Assembly (NCBI GenBank): GCA_964631235.1
Contig: CAZVZX010000007.1
Span: forward strand, 62,001 to 126,000
Length of the DNA stretch: 64,000 nt
Source of the DNA: JARKPK01 sp964631235
GTDB taxonomy: Bacteria; Planctomycetota; Planctomycetia; Pirellulales; Thermoguttaceae
Reading direction: 5' to 3'
The position numbers and the translations under genes were made by a program. The notes beneath the pieces are model-generated. The model saw only the letters and a list, made by a program, of their open reading frames with translations. It was not told the origin of the DNA and searched no databases. Position 1 is the stretch's first letter. Each line of letters opens with the position of its first letter. Shown here piece after piece: positions 1 through 9,221 of this stretch.

Positions 1-1014
1 GGCAACGTCTATGTCAGCTACTTCGACGACCACGCCGAGCAGGCGCCGAAGATCGTCGTTCATTTTCCCACGGGCAAGGTGAACGGATTTTTCGACATTG
101 CGAAGCACACCAACGCCGATTGGGATCGCCTGCTCGATCAGGCCGTTGGCCCGATCATGGACGCTCGCGGCAAACACATTCAAGTCGCGTATCCCGTCGA
201 GTGGTTCAAGGTGTACACCCGCGGCAAGGGCGTCGAGTTGATCAACGCCTACGATACGATGCTCCATCACCACTACACCTTGATGGGCTTGGTGAAGTAC
301 AAGAAGGTGCCGAAGAACCGCATTTTGGCCCGCGTGAACTTCAACTACTACATGTTCCGCGACGGCGACGGCGTGGCCTACTTGGGAAACAAGAGCACCA
401 TGCGCATGGTGGCCGATCCCGGCGTGGTGGTCAAAGGCGATCCGTGTTGGGGGTTCTCACACGAGGTCGGGCATGTGTTGCAGATGCGGCAGATCACCTG
501 GGGCGGGCTGGGCGAGGTGAGCAACAACATCTTCTCGATGTACACGACGACCGCTTTGGGCAATCCCAGCCGATTGAAGAACCAGAAAAACTATGCCTCG
601 GCCCGCAAGAACATCATCGAAGCCGATCCGAAGATCTCCTACCTAGCATGTAAAGATGTGTTCGATCGGCTTGTGCCCTTTTGGCAGCTCCATCTCTATT
701 TTTCGCGGCACGGTCGGCCCGACTTCTACGCCGACGTGATGGAGGAAATGCGCCGCCGTCCCGACGCCGGCAAAGGCAACGATTCGATCCGCAATCAGTT
801 CGAGTTCATCAAGATCTGCTGCGATGTGGGGAAAACCGACCTGACCGACTTTTTCGACCAATGGGGCTTTTTCTGGGTCGGCGAGCTTGAGATCGGCGAC
901 TACGGCAAATACCGATTCACCATCACGCAACAAATGGTGGACGAAACCAAGGCGTATATCGCCTCGAAGAAATACCCGAAGCCCACCGAAGACATCACCC
1001 GGATCGAAGACTGA
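1..1014 (+). CDS. M60-family (enhancin-like) metallopeptidase, 5' end outside window
   Basis: The reading frame is open from base 1, so the N-terminus lies outside the window and the 337 codons seen are the C-terminal part. The zinc-binding sequence HEVGH is at 460-474, followed 13 residues later by the glutamate of GGLGE. This fits the M60 pattern HExxH-x(8-28)-E. The preceding stretch NYYMFRDGDG and the tail with FFDQWGFFW also look like M60/PF13402 proteins. In that family the enzyme is secreted and attacks glycoproteins such as mucins; the substrate here is unknown. No partner gene is visible, and the next gene starts 200 bp downstream. Confidence 0.8.
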   Translation, partial: GNVYVSYFDDHAEQAPKIVVHFPTGKVNGFFDIAKHTNADWDRLLDQAVGPIMDARGKHIQVAYPVEWFKVYTRGKGVELINAYDTMLHHHYTLMGLVKYKKVPKNRILARVNFNYYMFRDGDGVAYLGNKSTMRMVADPGVVVKGDPCWGFSHEVGHVLQMRQITWGGLGEVSNNIFSMYTTTALGNPSRLKNQKNYASARKNIIEADPKISYLACKDVFDRLVPFWQLHLYFSRHGRPDFYADVMEEMRRRPDAGKGNDSIRNQFEFIKICCDVGKTDLTDFFDQWGFFWVGELEIGDYGKYRFTITQQMVDETKAYIASKKYPKPTEDITRIED

Positions 1015-1214
1015 CCTGCGTCGCAAGGTCGACGACGAACGAATGGCCGCCGCGGCTCTTGCGTTTCGGCCGCTGCCGCGCGACGATGCTCTTTGATCGT
1101 TGCAAATCATGTTGACGCAGGTCCGTGGCATCTTGGAGACAGATGCCTCACTTGGTTTTGCGAAGCCCAATCGATCATCCCGCCAGCCTGCACCCCTCTC
1201 GACGGAGCCAATCG

Positions 1215-2783
1215 ATGTCACCTCGCCTTGTCGTGCTGTCGTTTTCGGTCGTTGCGGCAATCGGGCCGGCCTTCGGTTTCGGAGTAGCCGAGCCGTCCGT
1301 CGGCGCTGCGCCGTCTTCCGCCACGTCTGATGCCGAAGCGAAGACAACGAAGACAACGGAACCCGCCCCGACCGCGCCGGCCGCGGCACAATCTGGGGCG
1401 CTGCCCGAGGCCCAGGCGTTGGACATTGCCCCGGTGTGGTCGGGCCATCCGGTGGGGTTTGCTCTGTTGACGGTGGGCCGACGGCAGTACGTCGCGTTTT
1501 ACGACGCCGACCGGAAGATGACCGTCGCCGCCAGGTCGCTCGACGGGCGGCAGTGGCAAATGGTGCGGCTGCCCTCGGTGCTGGGATGGGACAGCCACAA
1601 CTATGTAACGATGGCCGTCGATGCGAAGGGCCATCTGCACGTCAGCGGCAACATGCATTGCGTTCCGTTGGTGTATTTTCGAACCGAACGGCCCGGCGAC
1701 ATCGAGAGTTTTCGCCCAGAGCCGGCGATGGTGGGCCGCAACGAGCAGCGATGCACCTATCCGCGATTCCTCCGCGGCCCGGCGGGCGAATTGATCTTCA
1801 CCTATCGCGACGGTCGAAGCGGCAACGGCGAGCAGTACTTCAATGTGTACGATCCGGCCGGGCAAAGTTGGCGGCGACTGATCGACTCGCCGCTATTCTC
1901 CGGCGAGGGGAAGATGAATGCCTACTTCGTCGGGCCGGTGCAAGACACCTCGGGCGTGTTCCACGTCTGTTGGGTATGGCGCAACACGCCCGACTGCGCC
2001 ACCAATCACGACCTATGCTACGCCCGAAGCAAAGACTTGGTGCGTTGGGAAACGAGCGACGGTCGCCCGCTGGCGCTGCCGATTACGCTGGCGAAGGCGG
2101 AGGTGGTCGATCCGGTTCCGCCGGGCGGCGGCATCATCAACGGCAATACGAAAATCGGGTTCGACGGGCAAGGTCGCCCGGTGATCAGCTACCACAAGTT
2201 CGATGCCCAAGGCCGCACGCAGCTTTACAACGCGCGGCGCGAGGCCGACGGCTGGCGCATCTATCAAACCAGCCGCTGGGATTACCGTTGGCAGTTCGAG
2301 GGCGGCGGAACGATTCGCTTCGAAATCGGCTTTGGGCCGGTCGTCGCTCGCGCCGACGGATCGTTGACACAGAGTTGGCACCACATCAAGCACGGGTCGG
2401 GCACGTGGACGCTCGATCCGCAAACGCTTCAGCCCATCGACCCGCGAAAGGCGGCCACGCAGGCCGAACGCGATAAGAGCGTTGGAGAGAAGAGCGTCGG
2501 CGAAAAGGCCACCGCTGACAAGGCTAGGGGCGAAAAGAGCGAACCCGTCGGCGCGGCCGCGCCCCGGTCGGCGCCTCGGGGCCGACTGCCGAAGAGTTTC
2601 CATCAGGTGGAATCCGACTGGCCGGAAATGGAGGTTCGCACGGCGGAGGATCTGGGCCAGCCCGAGGGCGATGTGCGCTATGTGCTTCGCTGGGAAACGC
2701 TGCCGTCGAACCGCGACCGCCCGCGCCCGCCGCCGTTGCCGCCTCCGAGCATGTTGCGACTGTACGAAATCGCCAGGCCTTGA
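1215..2783 (+). CDS. Exported BNR_4-type beta-propeller protein
   Basis: A 522-residue protein. The ATG at 1215 is preferred over an upstream GTG because a GGAG lies 7 bases before it and the following MSPRLVVLSFSVVAAIG is a signal peptide. The body resembles the BNR repeat-containing family PF15892 (GHLHVSGNMH, RCTYPRFLRGP, FTYRDGRSGNGEQYFNVYD), usually found beside secreted hydrolases of planctomycetes and Bacteroidetes. Near residue 420 a lysine/glutamate-rich low-complexity insert repeats SVGEK. The C-terminus is proline-rich. The true activity is unknown; sialidase-like or polysaccharide lyase-like folds are possible. Confidence 0.75.
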   Translation: MSPRLVVLSFSVVAAIGPAFGFGVAEPSVGAAPSSATSDAEAKTTKTTEPAPTAPAAAQSGALPEAQALDIAPVWSGHPVGFALLTVGRRQYVAFYDADRKMTVAARSLDGRQWQMVRLPSVLGWDSHNYVTMAVDAKGHLHVSGNMHCVPLVYFRTERPGDIESFRPEPAMVGRNEQRCTYPRFLRGPAGELIFTYRDGRSGNGEQYFNVYDPAGQSWRRLIDSPLFSGEGKMNAYFVGPVQDTSGVFHVCWVWRNTPDCATNHDLCYARSKDLVRWETSDGRPLALPITLAKAEVVDPVPPGGGIINGNTKIGFDGQGRPVISYHKFDAQGRTQLYNARREADGWRIYQTSRWDYRWQFEGGGTIRFEIGFGPVVARADGSLTQSWHHIKHGSGTWTLDPQTLQPIDPRKAATQAERDKSVGEKSVGEKATADKARGEKSEPVGAAAPRSAPRGRLPKSFHQVESDWPEMEVRTAEDLGQPEGDVRYVLRWETLPSNRDRPRPPPLPPPSMLRLYEIARP

Positions 2784-2981
2784 AGCTCGAAGCCGAATGG
2801 TCGTATTTGCGGACCGGAAAGGATTCGTTCGGGCCGGGCCGCCCGATCGACATTGCGCAGCCTGCGCGGCATCCGACAGATCGGCTCGAAGGCCTATCAT
2901 CCGCGAAGGCGGCAAGCGGTCGGAAACGAAAGAACGACTGGCGATAGCGGCGATTCGAGCAGCGCTGGAGCGTCGCTCGAC

Positions 2982-3890
2982 TCAATGCGCGTCGAAGACG
3001 AGGACGGTCAGCGGCGTTTCTTTACGAATGCGGTCGGCCATGCGTTGCAACTCGGCGGACGAGATCGGACCGACGTTGACCTCCGCCGGCGGACGAGCCA
3101 CCGTGTGGAGTTGAACGGCCTCGATCCGGCCGCCGCAAGCGAGAATGTCTCGCAAACGATCGATATAGGCCCGAGTCTCGGCCTGGTCCGGCCCGCGGCC
3201 ATCGATCGTCATCATCAATGTCTGAATGATGATCGGCCGGCGGCATGCTGTTTCGCACACGTTCCGCAAGATCTGCTCCCAAGGGATGCGGCTTCGCGCC
3301 ACGCGGCGGTAGTACGCTTCGGTGCCGGCATCGAGCTTCGCCCAAACCTGCCCGCCAAGGGCGTCGAACAGTTCCAGCCCGCGGCGCACGCGGGGCAAAT
3401 GCAGCAGGGCGGCATTGGTGATCAGCACGAGCTTGAGCGACTCGTCGGCCGCTTGGCGACGGACTTCGCCCAGCAGTTCGACGACCTCGGGAAACTGCGG
3501 GCAGGCCGTCGGCTCGCCGTCGCCGCTGAGCGCGATATCGTTGAGTCTGCGCAAACGGTCGGGCACGGCGGCGAATCGCGGCTGGTCGAAAAGCGAACCG
3601 CTGCGGGCCGCGCGAATCGTCGCTGTCAATTCGTCGCGGAGAACGGCCAAGTCGATCGCCGACGCGCAGTCGGGCTCGTCGTCGGGCTGCGTGCGCGCTG
3701 CACCCTCGCGCGCCACCTGACAATAGATGCAACGGAAGACGCAGCGTTTCGTCGGGCTGAGATTCACCCCGATCGACACCCCGCCCGACCGCCGGCTGAC
3801 AACGGCATAAACGTAGCGATTCTCGGCCAACTGCCGCGAGTGATCGGCAAACAACCCGGCTTCGCCGGTGCAGCGAGGATCGTCAGGCAT
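2982..3890 (-). CDS. Radical SAM protein of the COG0731-like type
   Basis: A 302-residue protein with the 4Fe-4S motif C50-x3-C54-x2-C57 (CVFRCIYC), preceded by SIGVNLSPTKR, and a GDGEPT stretch typical of the SAM-binding strand. The context of the cysteines resembles COG0731 enzymes (wyosine/TYW1-like), but the length and absence of other domains leave the substrate open. It is not HydE, PqqE or a SPASM protein, because no C-terminal cysteine cluster is present. Its ATG lies inside the last codons of the oxidoreductase gene upstream (8-bp overlap), so the two are probably co-transcribed and translationally coupled. Confidence 0.8.
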   Translation of the reverse strand: MPDDPRCTGEAGLFADHSRQLAENRYVYAVVSRRSGGVSIGVNLSPTKRCVFRCIYCQVAREGAARTQPDDEPDCASAIDLAVLRDELTATIRAARSGSLFDQPRFAAVPDRLRRLNDIALSGDGEPTACPQFPEVVELLGEVRRQAADESLKLVLITNAALLHLPRVRRGLELFDALGGQVWAKLDAGTEAYYRRVARSRIPWEQILRNVCETACRRPIIIQTLMMTIDGRGPDQAETRAYIDRLRDILACGGRIEAVQLHTVARPPAEVNVGPISSAELQRMADRIRKETPLTVLVFDAH

Positions 3891-5190
3891 CGAGTTTCCA
3901 CGGGGCGCGCATCGGACGCGAGAGGAAGCGGTTGGCTTCGTCGTCGTTGGGGAAGACCTCGGACTCGGGGTCCCACTTTAGTTTCCGCCCGAGTTTGACG
4001 GCAATGTTGGCCAAATGGCATACCGTGGAAACGCGATGGCCGATATCCACGGGGAAGTACGGGTCTTTGCGGCTCTTGACGCAATCGAGGAAGTCGCGGT
4101 GTTCGCCGCCGGGGTTGGTGTAAAGGTGCAACTCGTTGGGGCCGATCTCGCTTTTGAGAATCTCTTCGCTGCTGGCCTCGAGCCGTCCGCGCCAACTGCG
4201 ATTGCCCACCCAGCCATCGGTGCCGATGAACTTGATGCTCGGGTTGCCCGGCGTACAGGTCATGACAACCCCGTTGGCATAGCGGAAGGTAACGTCGTAG
4301 TCCTTCACCGTGTTGAACAGACCGCCCTCCCAGTGCGTGCCTTTGCCTTCGATTTCCACCGGGCCGGTGCGTTCTGTGTCGTTGGCCCATTGGGCCGTAT
4401 CGAACAGGTGGGTGCCCCAATCGCAGATGATCCCGCCTGAATAGTCCCATATCCAGCGGAAATTGAAGTGGCAGCGATCCTTCGTGTAGGGAGCGAAGGG
4501 GGCCGGCCCGAGCCACATCTCGTAATCGAGTTCGGGGGGCACGGGTTGCGGTTCGGGATTGCCGGGGTGCGAGGGCTGCTTCGGCAAGATGACCTCGATC
4601 CGCTGCAACTTGCCGATCCGCCCGTTGCGCACCAATTCGGCCATGCGGTGATAGACCGGCACCGATCGGTCTTCCGTGCTGGTTTGAAATACCTTTTTAT
4701 GCTCGCGGACCACTTTGACCAGGTATTTGCCTTCGTCGATGGTCAGCGTGGGCTTTTCGCATTGAACATCTTTGCCTGCCCGAATGGCCATGACGCTCAT
4801 CAGCACATGCCAATGGTCGGGTGTGGAGATCATCACGGCATCGATGTCGCGGCGGGCGAGGATGTCGCGAAAGTCCTTCACGGCCGCGCAGTCGTTGTTG
4901 CCGTACTTTTCATTGACTTTTTGTTGGGCTTCAGCCATCCGGTTGGCATCGACATCGCAAACGGCCAGCACCTTGGCGTCGGGCTGATTCAGATACGCCC
5001 GAAGATTCCAATGAATCCCGTGGCTGCCCGTGCCGATCATGCCCACGGTGATCTTTTCGCTCGGCGGCACGGCGCCGTCTTTCCCCAGCGCACGGCCGGG
5101 TACAACGCTCGGCGCGGCCACGGCGGCCGCCAGCGAAGCCGCGGCGGACTGCCGCAGGAAATCTCGACGATTGTGTCGATTCTTGACCAT
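3883..5190 (-). CDS. Tat-exported Gfo/Idh/MocA family oxidoreductase
   Basis: A 435-residue protein. The start at 5190 follows a GA-rich ribosome site (AAGAGAGAG), and the N-terminus MVKNRHNRRDFLRQSAAAS is a twin-arginine signal followed by an alanine-rich stretch. The Rossmann nucleotide-binding loop VGMIGTGSHG begins near residue 49, followed by the ECEKP-type segment seen here as QCEKPTLT. These Gfo/Idh/MocA enzymes use NAD(P) to oxidise or isomerise sugars or cyclitols and are extremely abundant in planctomycetes. The substrate cannot be told from sequence. It leads a two-gene operon with the radical SAM gene; a promoter-like sequence lies about 160 bp upstream. Confidence 0.88.
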   Translation of the reverse strand: MVKNRHNRRDFLRQSAAASLAAAVAAPSVVPGRALGKDGAVPPSEKITVGMIGTGSHGIHWNLRAYLNQPDAKVLAVCDVDANRMAEAQQKVNEKYGNNDCAAVKDFRDILARRDIDAVMISTPDHWHVLMSVMAIRAGKDVQCEKPTLTIDEGKYLVKVVREHKKVFQTSTEDRSVPVYHRMAELVRNGRIGKLQRIEVILPKQPSHPGNPEPQPVPPELDYEMWLGPAPFAPYTKDRCHFNFRWIWDYSGGIICDWGTHLFDTAQWANDTERTGPVEIEGKGTHWEGGLFNTVKDYDVTFRYANGVVMTCTPGNPSIKFIGTDGWVGNRSWRGRLEASSEEILKSEIGPNELHLYTNPGGEHRDFLDCVKSRKDPYFPVDIGHRVSTVCHLANIAVKLGRKLKWDPESEVFPNDDEANRFLSRPMRAPWKLDA

Positions 5191-5624
5191 TGTTGTGAAC
5201 TCTCTCTTGCAGAGAAAATGAAACATTTCAGCCAGCGCGGCGCATGATGCTCCGAAACAGAAGCCGTTTGCGGTGGGATGCAGACGCAGCTTGGCCCGAG
5301 TTGCCGGCACAGTGTCGCCGCCGGGCCTCCGCCCGCTTCGCTGCGACGGTTAGTATAACGCGCCGTCTTTGCTCAGTGCAAAGTGTTGAAACACCCCTGC
5401 CGAATGCGTCGTGGAATCCAGGGTGGGAGCAATGAGGTGCCGCCTGCGGGCACCCGTTGCGGCGCCGAGCTGCTTTCCGTCTGCTGCGGTATTATTTAGA
5501 CTGTTGGGTGGACCGCAACCGGTTGACTTCGCGGCAGCACTGCCAAAGGCGGCAACCGGCGGCAGACGCGGCCCGAGGGCCTTATTGCGAAGCACCTAAC
5601 GAATCATCGTTTGAGAATTGCCTT
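5191..5624. other. Divergent intergenic region
   Basis: Holds the promoters of the oxidoreductase operon (leftwards) and of the HtrA-like protease gene (rightwards). No convincing small gene is seen. Confidence 0.6.
5352..5381 (-). promoter_or_regulatory. Candidate sigma-70 promoter of the oxidoreductase operon
   Basis: Reading leftwards, TTGCAC (5381-5376) and TATACT (5357-5352) are 18 bp apart, pointing at the gene starting at 5190. This implies a leader of about 150 nt. Confidence 0.4.
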
Positions 5625-7313
5625 ATGGCACAATTCGATCCGGCGAACGAGACGATCAATGGCCGCTTCGCTGCGCCCGCGGCTGCTTTCGCAAAGGTGT
5701 GGAACCACTTAGGGCAGTCGGTCGGCATGGGGCCGATGGCGGTCGCGGTTGCCGCAACGGCGTTGTTTTGCACGGCGGCACCGCGCGGCGCGCCGGCCGC
5801 GCAACCGCTCGATGCAGCTTCGCCGGTAGCCGCTTTTTCAGTAGCCGCGTCGCCCGCGGCCGCGTCCTCGGCGGGTGAGTTGCCCACTGCCGGGTCGAAA
5901 AGCGACGGCACGGAAGCGCCCAAGGAGGCCGCGGCTTCGCTTCCAATGGCGATGGCCGTCGAGGCGGCAGTGAGCGACGCTATCGCTCAGGCCGAACCGT
6001 CGCTGGTGGCGGTGGCTCGCGTTCGCAAACCAGGCGGAACCGAGCGCGCGTTCGAACTGCGGCCCGATCCCTTCGGCCGCCGGGCGATCGCGCCCGCACT
6101 TGCTCAGCCGACCGATCCCGACTTCATCCCAAACCAATACGCTGCCGGCGTGGTGATCGACGCCCGCGGGCTGATCCTCACCCATTATTCGATCGTGGGC
6201 GACGACTCGGAGTACTATGTCACCTCGAACTCGCGCCGCGTTTATCGCGCGCGGGCAATTGGGGCCGACCCGCGAAGCGATCTGGCCGTGTTAGCCTGCG
6301 AAGGCGAGCAAGAACGATGGCGGCCGATCGTCTTTGGCGACGGCGGAGCACTCCGCAAAGGACAGTGGGTGGCGGTGTTGGGCAATCCTTACGCGATCGC
6401 TCGAGATGGCCAACCGTCGGCCGCGTGGGGCATTGTGGCGAACCTCCATCGCAAGCTGCCTTACAAATCGGATGAGGGGGGTGTACAGCGCAGCTTGCAT
6501 CAGTTCGGCGCGATGGTTCAGCTTGATCTGAAGTTGCCGGTAGGCTCCAGCGGCGGTGCGGTGATCGATCTTCAGGGAAGGATGGTGGGCATGGCGGTCT
6601 CGGCGGGAACGACGCCCGGCTTCGAGGCAGAGGCGGGATACGCCATTCCTGTTGACGAACCATTTCGCCGGGCGGTCGAGCAGTTGCGGCACGGGCGCGA
6701 AGTGGAGCACGGGTTCCTCGGCGTTCAACCGGTGAATCTTGCCCCGCACGAGCGGCTGGCCGGAATGCGCGGGCTGCGCGTCGATCGCGTGGTGCCCGGC
6801 ACGCCGGCGGCAAAGGCAGGCGTGCGGGCCGACGATTTATTGACGGCCGTGGATGAGATCGAGCTTCACGACGCCGACGAACTGGTGTGGGCCGTGGGCC
6901 GGCTGCCGGTCGAATCGAACGTCACGCTGCGGATCGTTCGCGACGGCCGGCCGCGCATGTTGCAGGCGGTTCTGGGGAAATACCCGGTTCAGGGACGGGT
7001 GATTACCACCGCGCCTCGGCCGAGCTGGCGAGGAATGACGGTCGATTACCTGACGATGCTCCTCGATGCCGACATCCGATCGCGCGGCCGACTGCTGCCT
7101 GTTGCCGAGGGCGCGGCGGTCGTCGCCGTGGCCGAAGATAGCCCCGCCTGGCGGGCCGGACTGCGCCGCGGGATGCTGATTACGCACGTGGAACAACAGG
7201 CGGTCGGTGGTCCGAAGGCGTTTTTCGCGGCCGTCGAGAAGCGAAACGGTGCGGTGGTCTTGCGAGGCTACGCCGACGGAGAGCCTCGCGAGTTTCGCGT
7301 CGCCGCCGAGTAG
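5625..7313 (+). CDS. HtrA-like trypsin/PDZ serine protease
   Basis: A protein of 562 residues if started at 5625. A hydrophobic segment (MAVAVAATALFC) followed by an alanine/proline-rich stretch suggests export. The trypsin-type triad is visible as H187 in ILTHYSIV, the aspartate of RSDLAVL near 218, and S309 in VGSSGGAV. Two PDZ domains follow, at about 365-450 (FLGVQPVNL, VVPGTPAAKAGV) and 470-560 (AVVAVAEDSPAWRAGL). The family degrades or chaperones misfolded envelope proteins. The start is uncertain: a copy of the dispersed repeat described here covers 5655-5715, inside the first 30 codons, and a second ATG at 5727 lies 12 bp after the repeat end. Confidence 0.8.
   Translation: MAQFDPANETINGRFAAPAAAFAKVWNHLGQSVGMGPMAVAVAATALFCTAAPRGAPAAQPLDAASPVAAFSVAASPAAASSAGELPTAGSKSDGTEAPKEAAASLPMAMAVEAAVSDAIAQAEPSLVAVARVRKPGGTERAFELRPDPFGRRAIAPALAQPTDPDFIPNQYAAGVVIDARGLILTHYSIVGDDSEYYVTSNSRRVYRARAIGADPRSDLAVLACEGEQERWRPIVFGDGGALRKGQWVAVLGNPYAIARDGQPSAAWGIVANLHRKLPYKSDEGGVQRSLHQFGAMVQLDLKLPVGSSGGAVIDLQGRMVGMAVSAGTTPGFEAEAGYAIPVDEPFRRAVEQLRHGREVEHGFLGVQPVNLAPHERLAGMRGLRVDRVVPGTPAAKAGVRADDLLTAVDEIELHDADELVWAVGRLPVESNVTLRIVRDGRPRMLQAVLGKYPVQGRVITTAPRPSWRGMTVDYLTMLLDADIRSRGRLLPVAEGAAVVAVAEDSPAWRAGLRRGMLITHVEQQAVGGPKAFFAAVEKRNGAVVLRGYADGEPREFRVAAE
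5655..5715 (+). repeat. Dispersed palindromic element, copy A (partial)
   Basis: Contains the right arm only: GGCCGCTTCGCTGCGCC, then GGCTGCTTTCGCAAAGGTG, then TGGAACCACTTAGGG. It matches copies at 13786, 23057, 30923 and 40873. It lies at the 5' end of the protease reading frame and ends 11 bp before an in-frame ATG at 5727. Confidence 0.6.
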
Positions 7314-7438
7314 TCCCTGACTTGTCGTTGATCCCCGGGGTGGGCGGCGCAGAAGATCGCTTGGCCGAATGCCCGACGTTCGCCTTGCACTCGGGCGGCC
7401 GTGCAGAACTGTGTCTTGTTTGATGATAGGACGATCGG

Positions 7439-8302
7439 ATGAAGCTCTTACGACCCGGCAGCAACGATCCGCCGCTGCCTTGGAGATGGCAGGAATGGGC
7501 GCAGATGGCGCTGCCCGCCGAACTCGGCCGGTTTCTCGACTTCGGCTGCGGCGACGGGATTCTGCTGAAGACCGTGGCCGATCGATGCGCCGAGTGCCAC
7601 GGGGCCGACGTGAACCCGGCAGCCTACGCCGAGACGGCCGCGGCCTATCCGCAGTTCCGCTTTTCGCAAGTCGGACTCGACGGCCGGCTCGACTACCCCG
7701 ACGGCTATTTCGACACGATCGCCGCGATCGAAGTGATCGAACATGTGCCCGACGAACGCGCGATGCTTGCCGAACTGGTGCGCGTGCTTCGTCCCGGCGG
7801 TCGGTTACTCATCACCACGCGGCATCGCGGGCTATTGACCTGGCTCGATCCGGGCAATCTGAAGTTCGTTTTGCCCGGGCTGCATCGCTTTGTCCATCTG
7901 CGCGTGCTGCGCGATCGAGAGTATTATCGCCGCCGGTTTGAAGAGGTTCAGGAACACGGGCTGGTGGGCGACATCTCGCAACAAGATCATCGGCCGCCTT
8001 GGCATCGGCATTACAAGCCGGCGGAGATTCTGGCCTTCTGTCCCGAGTCGCTTTCGTTGCAAAACGTTCGGGTTTCGTTCCCCGGCGAACGGGCGATGCA
8101 GTTGATGCGCGTCGTGCTGCGCGTGCTCTGTTTCGGGCGATGGTCGCCTTTCCCGTGGCCGCTGACCGCGCTCGATCGCTGGCTGAGCCGCTGGGAAACC
8201 CGTTTGGGCGACAACTTGGTGATGATGTTCGTTAAACGTGACGATCAAGGGCGGCCGGCGCCCGGTGGCGCGGAGAGACCAGACGCCGCCGACAACGGCT
8301 GA
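7439..8302 (+). CDS. Class I SAM-dependent methyltransferase
   Basis: A 287-residue protein with motif I FLDFGCGDG near residues 32-40, an acidic residue after strand 2 (GADVNP), and the post-motif block YFDTIAAIEVIEHVPDE followed by VLRPGGRLLITT. These are the hallmarks of Methyltransf_11 enzymes. The C-terminal hundred residues, rich in arginine and aromatic residues, are not diagnostic. The substrate is unknown; small-molecule, lipid or glycan methylation are all possible. The gene stands alone, about 125 bp after the protease gene and convergent with the next gene. Confidence 0.82.
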   Translation: MKLLRPGSNDPPLPWRWQEWAQMALPAELGRFLDFGCGDGILLKTVADRCAECHGADVNPAAYAETAAAYPQFRFSQVGLDGRLDYPDGYFDTIAAIEVIEHVPDERAMLAELVRVLRPGGRLLITTRHRGLLTWLDPGNLKFVLPGLHRFVHLRVLRDREYYRRRFEEVQEHGLVGDISQQDHRPPWHRHYKPAEILAFCPESLSLQNVRVSFPGERAMQLMRVVLRVLCFGRWSPFPWPLTALDRWLSRWETRLGDNLVMMFVKRDDQGRPAPGGAERPDAADNG

Positions 8303-8412
8303 CACGCGGCGGACAAAGAACTGCGCGCGAGCGGTTCGGCCGATGCACTTGTTCGGCTTCGGTTGGCGGAATCGGTTCGCTCTGGGCTGATCGAGAGGGC
8401 GGTTGAACCGAT

Positions 8413-9009
8413 TCACTCCGATTGCCCGGCGGCTTCGTCGAAAAGGGGAATGCGCGCCAGCGCCTCGTAGATCGGCCCGCGCGGCGTCAGCGTGCTGGCC
8501 ATCACGATAACTTGTTCGACGGAAACAATGCCCACCGTCTGATCGCTTTGCCGCCGCATCAGCTCGCTAAGGGATCGCAGCGCGGCCGAGGGACGGCGGA
8601 CCCGCCCGATGGTCAAGTGCGTGGTAAAGCCCCGGGCCTCGGGCGCGAAACCCAAGGGGCGAAGCGATTGCTCGACCGCCTCGGCCAACCGCTGCATCGC
8701 GTCGCCGCCTTGGCCGGCACCCAGCCAAATCGTCCGCGGCCGATCAAGCTGCGGAAAGGCGCCGACGCCGCGGAGTTCGAGCGAAAACGACGGCACGCGC
8801 TGCGCGGCCTCTCGCACGGCTTCGGCCACGGCGGGCAGAAGCTCGTTGCGCACGTCGCCGAGGAACTTGAGTGTCACATGCAGGTTGCGCGGCGCAACCC
8901 AATTCACATCCGCGCCGGCGGTGCGCAGCCGCTCGATGATCGCCGCAGCACGGGCGGCGGTGCGGTCGTCGATCGCTACGGCAATGAAGGTTCGAGTGCT
9001 TTCGCTCAT
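8413..9009 (-). CDS. thpR: RNA 2',3'-cyclic phosphodiesterase (2H family)
   Basis: A 198-residue protein carrying the two catalytic H-x-T-x motifs of 2H phosphoesterases, HVTLKFLG near residue 45 and HLTIGRV near 130, with the LigT/ThpR N-terminus RTFIAVAIDD. The family opens 2',3'-cyclic phosphates on RNA ends; the in vivo role is poorly defined. The start at 9009 is chosen because the ThpR core begins directly after it; the open frame continues upstream without similarity. It is transcribed away from the peptidase T gene. Confidence 0.85.
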   Translation of the reverse strand: MSESTRTFIAVAIDDRTAARAAAIIERLRTAGADVNWVAPRNLHVTLKFLGDVRNELLPAVAEAVREAAQRVPSFSLELRGVGAFPQLDRPRTIWLGAGQGGDAMQRLAEAVEQSLRPLGFAPEARGFTTHLTIGRVRRPSAALRSLSELMRRQSDQTVGIVSVEQVIVMASTLTPRGPIYEALARIPLFDEAAGQSE

Positions 9010-9221
9010 CGCGCCGCCGGCGTCAGCCGTCTCCCATGCCCCTTGCTTGCGGGCGGCAATAGTCGTTGATTGTTCTTGTCGCCGTTGTTGTGGGTTGCAC
9101 CGATCATCGGCTTCCGCTAGCCTACCGAAACGCACGGCCGATGAAAAGCCGCTTGGGCTGCTTTCCGCAAGGTGCGCGACTGTCTGAACGAAATGGGATT
9201 CTTGATACGGAATCGGATTCG

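Noticed and set aside
2982..3890. HydE or HydG as hydrogenase partner of HydF
   Set aside because: The radical SAM protein has COG0731-like context around the cysteines and lies 20 kb away; it lacks the C-terminal cysteine motifs of HydG.
9120..9180. Seventh, degenerate copy of the dispersed palindromic element
   Set aside because: GGCTGCTTTCCGCAAGGTGC resembles the right arm but the end is not conserved; the similarity is too weak to claim.
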